A DNA stretch of 64,000 nucleotides from Qipengyuania_B sp965214525. GTDB taxonomy: Bacteria; Pseudomonadota; Alphaproteobacteria; Sphingomonadales; Sphingomonadaceae. This document shows, piece after piece, positions 61,415 through 64,000 of the stretch. The stretch spans positions 310,001 through 374,000 of the forward strand of contig OZ243959.1 in the NCBI GenBank assembly GCA_965214525.1, written 5' to 3'. The notes beneath the pieces are model-generated. The model saw only the letters and a list, made by a program, of their open reading frames with translations. It did not search any database and had not been told where the DNA came from. The stretch's first letter is position 1, and every line of letters begins with the position of its first letter. The position numbers and the translations under genes were made by a program.

Positions 61415-61942
61415 ATGTCCTTTCTCGACCAACTTGCCGCCACGCTTGCCCCCACCCCATCGCGCGAAGACCGGATGGAAGCGCGCCGCAAGGCCAAGAT
61501 GCTGGCAAAGCCGGGCGACTGGCTCGATCAGATCATCGATCATCACGAACAGATCGACGCGGCGTTCGACCGTGCCTTTGCCGCGCCCGATGCGGAAGGT
61601 AAGCGGCGGGCAGCGAGAAAATTGGGCGAACTGCTGACCGGGCATTCCATCGCCGAAGAGGTCGTGGTCTATCCCGATGTAGTGGAGGACAGCAAGACGC
61701 ATGGCGCGATGGCCTATCAGGAACAGCAGATGGCCAAGATCAATTTCGCCAAGCTGGAGAAGCTCGATCCGATGAGCAAGGATTGGCACGACAAGCTGGA
61801 ACATATCCAGGCGGCGGTGCAGCTGCACGTCTACCAGGAAGAGGATAGCTGGTTTCCCGACATCGCCCGCAAGGCTGATGCGGCCGAGCAGGCGCGGTTG
61901 ACCCAACGGTACAGCGAAGAGGCGGGTCGCTATTTTGGGTAG
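61415..61942 (+). CDS. hemerythrin HHE domain protein
   Basis: 175 residues of the HHE cation-binding family. The first di-iron helix has DWLDQIIDHHEQIDAAFDRA; the second LLTGHSIAEEVVVYPDVVED (HxxxE); then YQEQQMAKINFAKLE; and the last HIQAAVQLHVYQEEDSWFPD (HxxxE/D). These His/Glu residues form the non-haem di-iron site that binds O2 or NO, or acts in stress protection. AGGAGA precedes the ATG at 61415. The gene is monocistronic. Confidence 0.93.
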   Translation: MSFLDQLAATLAPTPSREDRMEARRKAKMLAKPGDWLDQIIDHHEQIDAAFDRAFAAPDAEGKRRAARKLGELLTGHSIAEEVVVYPDVVEDSKTHGAMAYQEQQMAKINFAKLEKLDPMSKDWHDKLEHIQAAVQLHVYQEEDSWFPDIARKADAAEQARLTQRYSEEAGRYFG

Positions 61943-62027
61943 GTGCGTAAAACGCGCAAAAGCCGAGCAGGGGCAACCTGCTCGATCTTCCTGAGGCGAA
62001 ACCTGCCTTTTCCAAATGGGTGACAAA

Positions 62028-62044
62028 GGTGACACCGTGTCACC
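62028..62044. repeat. perfect inverted repeat
   Basis: GGTGACA-CCG-TGTCACC: seven-base-pair arms with a three-base loop. Further GTGACA/TGTCA copies lie within 70 bp on both sides (near 62019, 62047 and 62101). It could be a terminator stem for the hemerythrin gene, but no T run follows; a protein-binding site is an alternative. Confidence 0.55.
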
Positions 62045-62255
62045 CTGTCAAATTGCACTAACCTGCGGACAAACAAAGAAAATCAAAGCGTAATGACAAG
62101 GTGACACGTCTCGAACAGGTTTAGACGCTGCAAGCGCTTGGGAAGGCGACCGACGATGCGAAAGAGCGGCGGCAAGTTAAGCGGACGGGGGGCGTGTAGG
62201 AAAGGTCCAAACCCGCTTTGATACGGATGATATCGTGCCCGCCAGCCTGCCAAAC

Positions 62256-62332
62256 CGTCACCCCGCCCTCCGAGCCGGGTTTAATTTCTTTAGTGGAGGG
62301 TAGCCTGATCGGGGATCAAGTCCGGGATGACG
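62256..62332. repeat. REP-like palindromic repeat, copy 1
   Basis: Bounded by CGTCACCCCG at the left and CGGGATGACG at the right, so the whole unit can fold back on itself. The right half holds GATCAAGTCCGGGATGACG, shared exactly with copy 2. Such elements recur in intergenic regions of many sphingomonads and related bacteria. Copy 1 has a shorter, AT-rich centre. Confidence 0.7.
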
Positions 62333-62360
62333 GTGGGGTTGGTGAGAGCTAACCATGATC

Positions 62361-62459
62361 CGTCACCCCGGCCTAGCCAGTCCCCGCGCAGGCGGGGAAG
62401 CCGGGGTCAAGCTTCTCTAACGCAAGATAGCCTGATCCCGGATCAAGTCCGGGATGACG
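62361..62459. repeat. REP-like palindromic repeat, copy 2
   Basis: Begins CGTCACCCCG and ends CCGGGATGACG, matching the ends of copy 1. The centre also has its own hairpin, CCCCGCGCAGGCGGGG (62383-62398). The right arm contains CCTGATCCCGGATCAAGTCC, a further palindrome (GATCCCGGATC). The two copies are 28 bp apart in the same orientation. Confidence 0.7.
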
Positions 62460-62566
62460 AGGAGGTTTGTCCGAAAGCATCTACCTTGCTGGCAGGTTCT
62501 TGATCCCCGCGCCGTAGCCCCGATTGTGAGCGTCCATAGCGAAAATAGCTAAAAACAGGTCGCGGT

Positions 62567-63271
62567 TCATGAACTCGTCCCTCTTCGGAAATCACCATGC
62601 GAAAGTAGCTGTACTGCTGTAGGGGCTGTCGAGCCCCTGTAGTTTGGATCAACGCGCGGTTCCGGATGCTTACTTAACCACCCCAACCGCTCCCCAATGC
62701 CCGTCGTCACCGCATCGTCGGTCAGTTCGACGGTGATCTCCCGCAATCTCACGCCGGGGCCGAAATGGGCGGCGAGATTGCCCGGTTCGACCACGGTGAC
62801 GCTCGCCGGATCGCTTTCGTCCGCGAATGTCACCAGCATGGGGTAGCTCTCCGGCACGACCTCGGCAGGACCGGGCCAGGTGCCGCGCGACAGCTCCTTG
62901 GCCACGCCCACCACATCGTAGCCGGTGCCGCGAAAATCGGGATGGAGGCTCGCCATCGACAGGCCCATCATATCCTCGAAATGCGCACGGGTCTTGAGCA
63001 GCGCGAACAGGGTGCGCCCGCCCGGCAGGTCGATCGCCGCCGCCTCGCCGCGCATATACCAGTCACGCTTGGCTTCTTCCGGCAGGATGCCGCCTGTCCG
63101 GCCTGCCATAACCTCGTAAACTGACGAGCCCGTCCGAATACCCTGTGGCGTGTCCATGGCTACCGTCATGCGAAAGCGATAGGAGTTGCCGCCAAAGAGG
63201 CCGCACCCGCCAAGCGTCAGCACCCCGCCAAGTGCGCCCAGCAAACCAAGAACCCCCCGCCGCGCCATCAT
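62567..63271 (-). CDS. hypothetical lipoprotein
   Basis: 234 residues. Signal peptide with a twin-Arg start (MMARRGVLGLLGALGGVLTL) and lipobox GGCG. The mature domain reads SYRFRMTVAMDTPQGIRTGS, SVYEVMAGRTGGILPEEAKR, DLPGGRTLFALLKTRAHFED, GTGYDVVGVAKELSRGTWPG and YPMLVTFADESDPASVTVVE, then LREITVELTDDAVTTGIGER. I do not recognise a catalytic motif; the type is recurrent in sphingomonad genomes. The last about 25 residues (YRGSTAPTAVQLLSHGDFRR) differ in composition and may extend past the family's usual end, since they read into the repeat-rich gap. Confidence 0.78.
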   Translation of the reverse strand: MMARRGVLGLLGALGGVLTLGGCGLFGGNSYRFRMTVAMDTPQGIRTGSSVYEVMAGRTGGILPEEAKRDWYMRGEAAAIDLPGGRTLFALLKTRAHFEDMMGLSMASLHPDFRGTGYDVVGVAKELSRGTWPGPAEVVPESYPMLVTFADESDPASVTVVEPGNLAAHFGPGVRLREITVELTDDAVTTGIGERLGWLSKHPEPRVDPNYRGSTAPTAVQLLSHGDFRRGTSS

Positions 63272-63368
63272 CGGCTCACCCCCGCTGCTATCACGAGGCT
63301 TGAAAATAGCGGAGAGGAGTTAAAAAACGGCTTTACGTTCCCCGCCGATCAAGCGGAGCCACTGGTTC

Positions 63369-64000
63369 TCAAGCCGCCTCGCTTCTGCGCTTCGCTTTCT
63401 TGCGCTCGTGCGGGTCGAGCTGCGCCTTGCGCAACCGGATCGATTTGGGCGTCACCTCGACCATCTCGTCGTCGTCGATATAGGCGATCGCCTGTTCCAG
63501 CGTCATCACGCGCGGCGGGGTCAGGCGGATGGCGTCGTCCTTGCCAGTGGAGCGGAAGTTCGTCAGCTGCTTGGACTTCATCGGGTTGACTTCGAGGTCG
63601 TCGGGCTTGGCGTTCTCGCCGATCACCATGCCTTCGTAGATCTTCGTGTTGGCACCGATGAACAATTCGCCGCGTTCTTCCAGCATATTGAGCGCGTAGG
63701 CCGCGGCCTCGCCCGGCACCATCGAGATCAGCACGCCGTTCTGGCGGCCCTCGATCGGCCCCTTGTAAGCTGTCGTACTTCTCGAACAGGCGGTTCATGA
63801 TGCCGGTGCCGCGCGTGTCGCTGAGGAACTCGCCATGATAGCCAATGAGGCCGCGCGACGGGGCGGAAAAGGTGATGCGGGTCTTGCCTATGCCGCTGGG
63901 GCGCATTTCGGTCAGCTCGGCCTTGCGGCGCTGCATCTTCTCGACGACCGAGCCGGAGAACTCGTCATCCACGTCGATCACGACGGTCTCATAGGGCTCC
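63369..64000 (-). pseudogene. typA: translational GTPase TypA/BipA, C-terminal part, frameshifted as assembled (5' end outside window)
   Basis: Minus-strand reading from the right edge gives ETVVIDVDDEFSGSVVEKMQ, RRKAELTEMRPSGIGKTRIT, FSAPSRGLIGYHGEFLSDTR and GTGIMNRLFEKYDS, the EF-G domain V-like part of TypA. The frame then breaks at 63767-63768. One extra A on the plus strand (T on the coding strand) turns YDSYKGPIEGRQNGV into nonsense; the next frame continues LISMVPGEAAAYALNMLEER, ISMVPGE being typical of TypA, to the C-terminus KRRSEAA. TypA is a ribosome-associated GTPase for stress and low-temperature ribosome assembly. Removing one base restores a normal C-terminus, so an assembly error is likely. 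Confidence 0.88.

Larger units (their letters stand above)
61943..62566. other. repeat-rich intergenic region
   Basis: 624 bp without a gene I can support. It contains a perfect hairpin (62028-62044) and two related imperfect palindromic repeats (62256-62332, 62361-62459) listed separately, plus scattered TGACA-type motifs on both sides of 62041. Part of the 3' end (62567 onward) belongs to the lipoprotein gene. AT content is raised around 62050-62110 and 62281-62290 relative to the flanking genes. Confidence 0.6.

Noticed and set aside
62256..62459. CRISPR array
   Set aside because: Only two imperfect palindromic units with no regular spacer length and no cas genes.

Overview
The window is high-GC DNA from an alphaproteobacterium, most likely of the order Sphingomonadales. 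The main evidence is a GcrA cell-cycle regulator at the left edge, the Anbu gene set, the style of the surface-polysaccharide genes, and very compact operons. Twenty co-directional gene pairs overlap by exactly four bases as NTGA (8 GTGA, 5 ATGA, 4 TTGA, 3 CTGA). Coding density is very high. The only gaps over 300 bp are 2203-3196 (holding a gene remnant), 8434-8777 and 61943-62566.

Layout. 1-3196: gcrA (cut by the edge), an ABC-2 permease, hspQ, tRNA-Ser(CGA), and the remnant of an S9 peptidase. 3197-7027: a four-gene operon of cytochrome P450, an uncharacterised protein, an aminoglycoside-phosphotransferase-fold kinase and a small protein. 7307-8433: a lone, frameshifted glycosyltransferase. 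8778-10114: fdhD-mobA (molybdenum cofactor). 10206-19439: a tightly coupled nine-gene operon of inositol-phosphate synthase, HD-like protein, methyltransferase, Gfo/Idh oxidoreductase, MBL-fold protein with zinc ribbon, YcaO, TIM-barrel isomerase, GT4 glycosyltransferase and PIG-L deacetylase. I recognise no described pathway with this composition, and it is my main candidate for an undescribed system. 19504-24681: a PaoABC-like molybdenum aldehyde oxidase with its XdhC and MocA maturation factors.

24750-33171: an LCAD-type acyl-CoA dehydrogenase, then a surface-polysaccharide locus (O-antigen ligase-like, Wza-like, Wzc-like kinase, TPR protein) converging on a reverse-strand acetyltransferase and GT4. 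33168-36927 (minus): fumarylacetoacetase-family enzyme, maleylacetoacetate isomerase, glutaryl-CoA dehydrogenase, an orphan lasso-peptide-B2-like protein and a single-domain response regulator. 37001-42122 (minus): envelope and housekeeping genes ending in flippase-gpsA-tsaD. 42168-44768: hemC-hemD and a mitofilin/HemX-like protein. 44765-51533: ubiH-like monooxygenase, dsbD, uvrB and small envelope proteins. 51618-56483: a lipase-like hydrolase, then the Anbu cluster (ATP-grasp, alpha-E, transglutaminase, Anbu peptidase). 56659-64000: a LuxR-type regulator with a degenerate receiver, an extensin-like protein, putP, a membrane protein, hemerythrin, a repeat-rich gap, a lipoprotein, and typA cut by the right edge.

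Three otherwise intact genes (7307-8433, 10206-11398, typA) are each broken by a single-base indel in a short homopolymer. Residual assembly errors are the likeliest explanation. Function calls rest on reading translated motifs; no database search was run.
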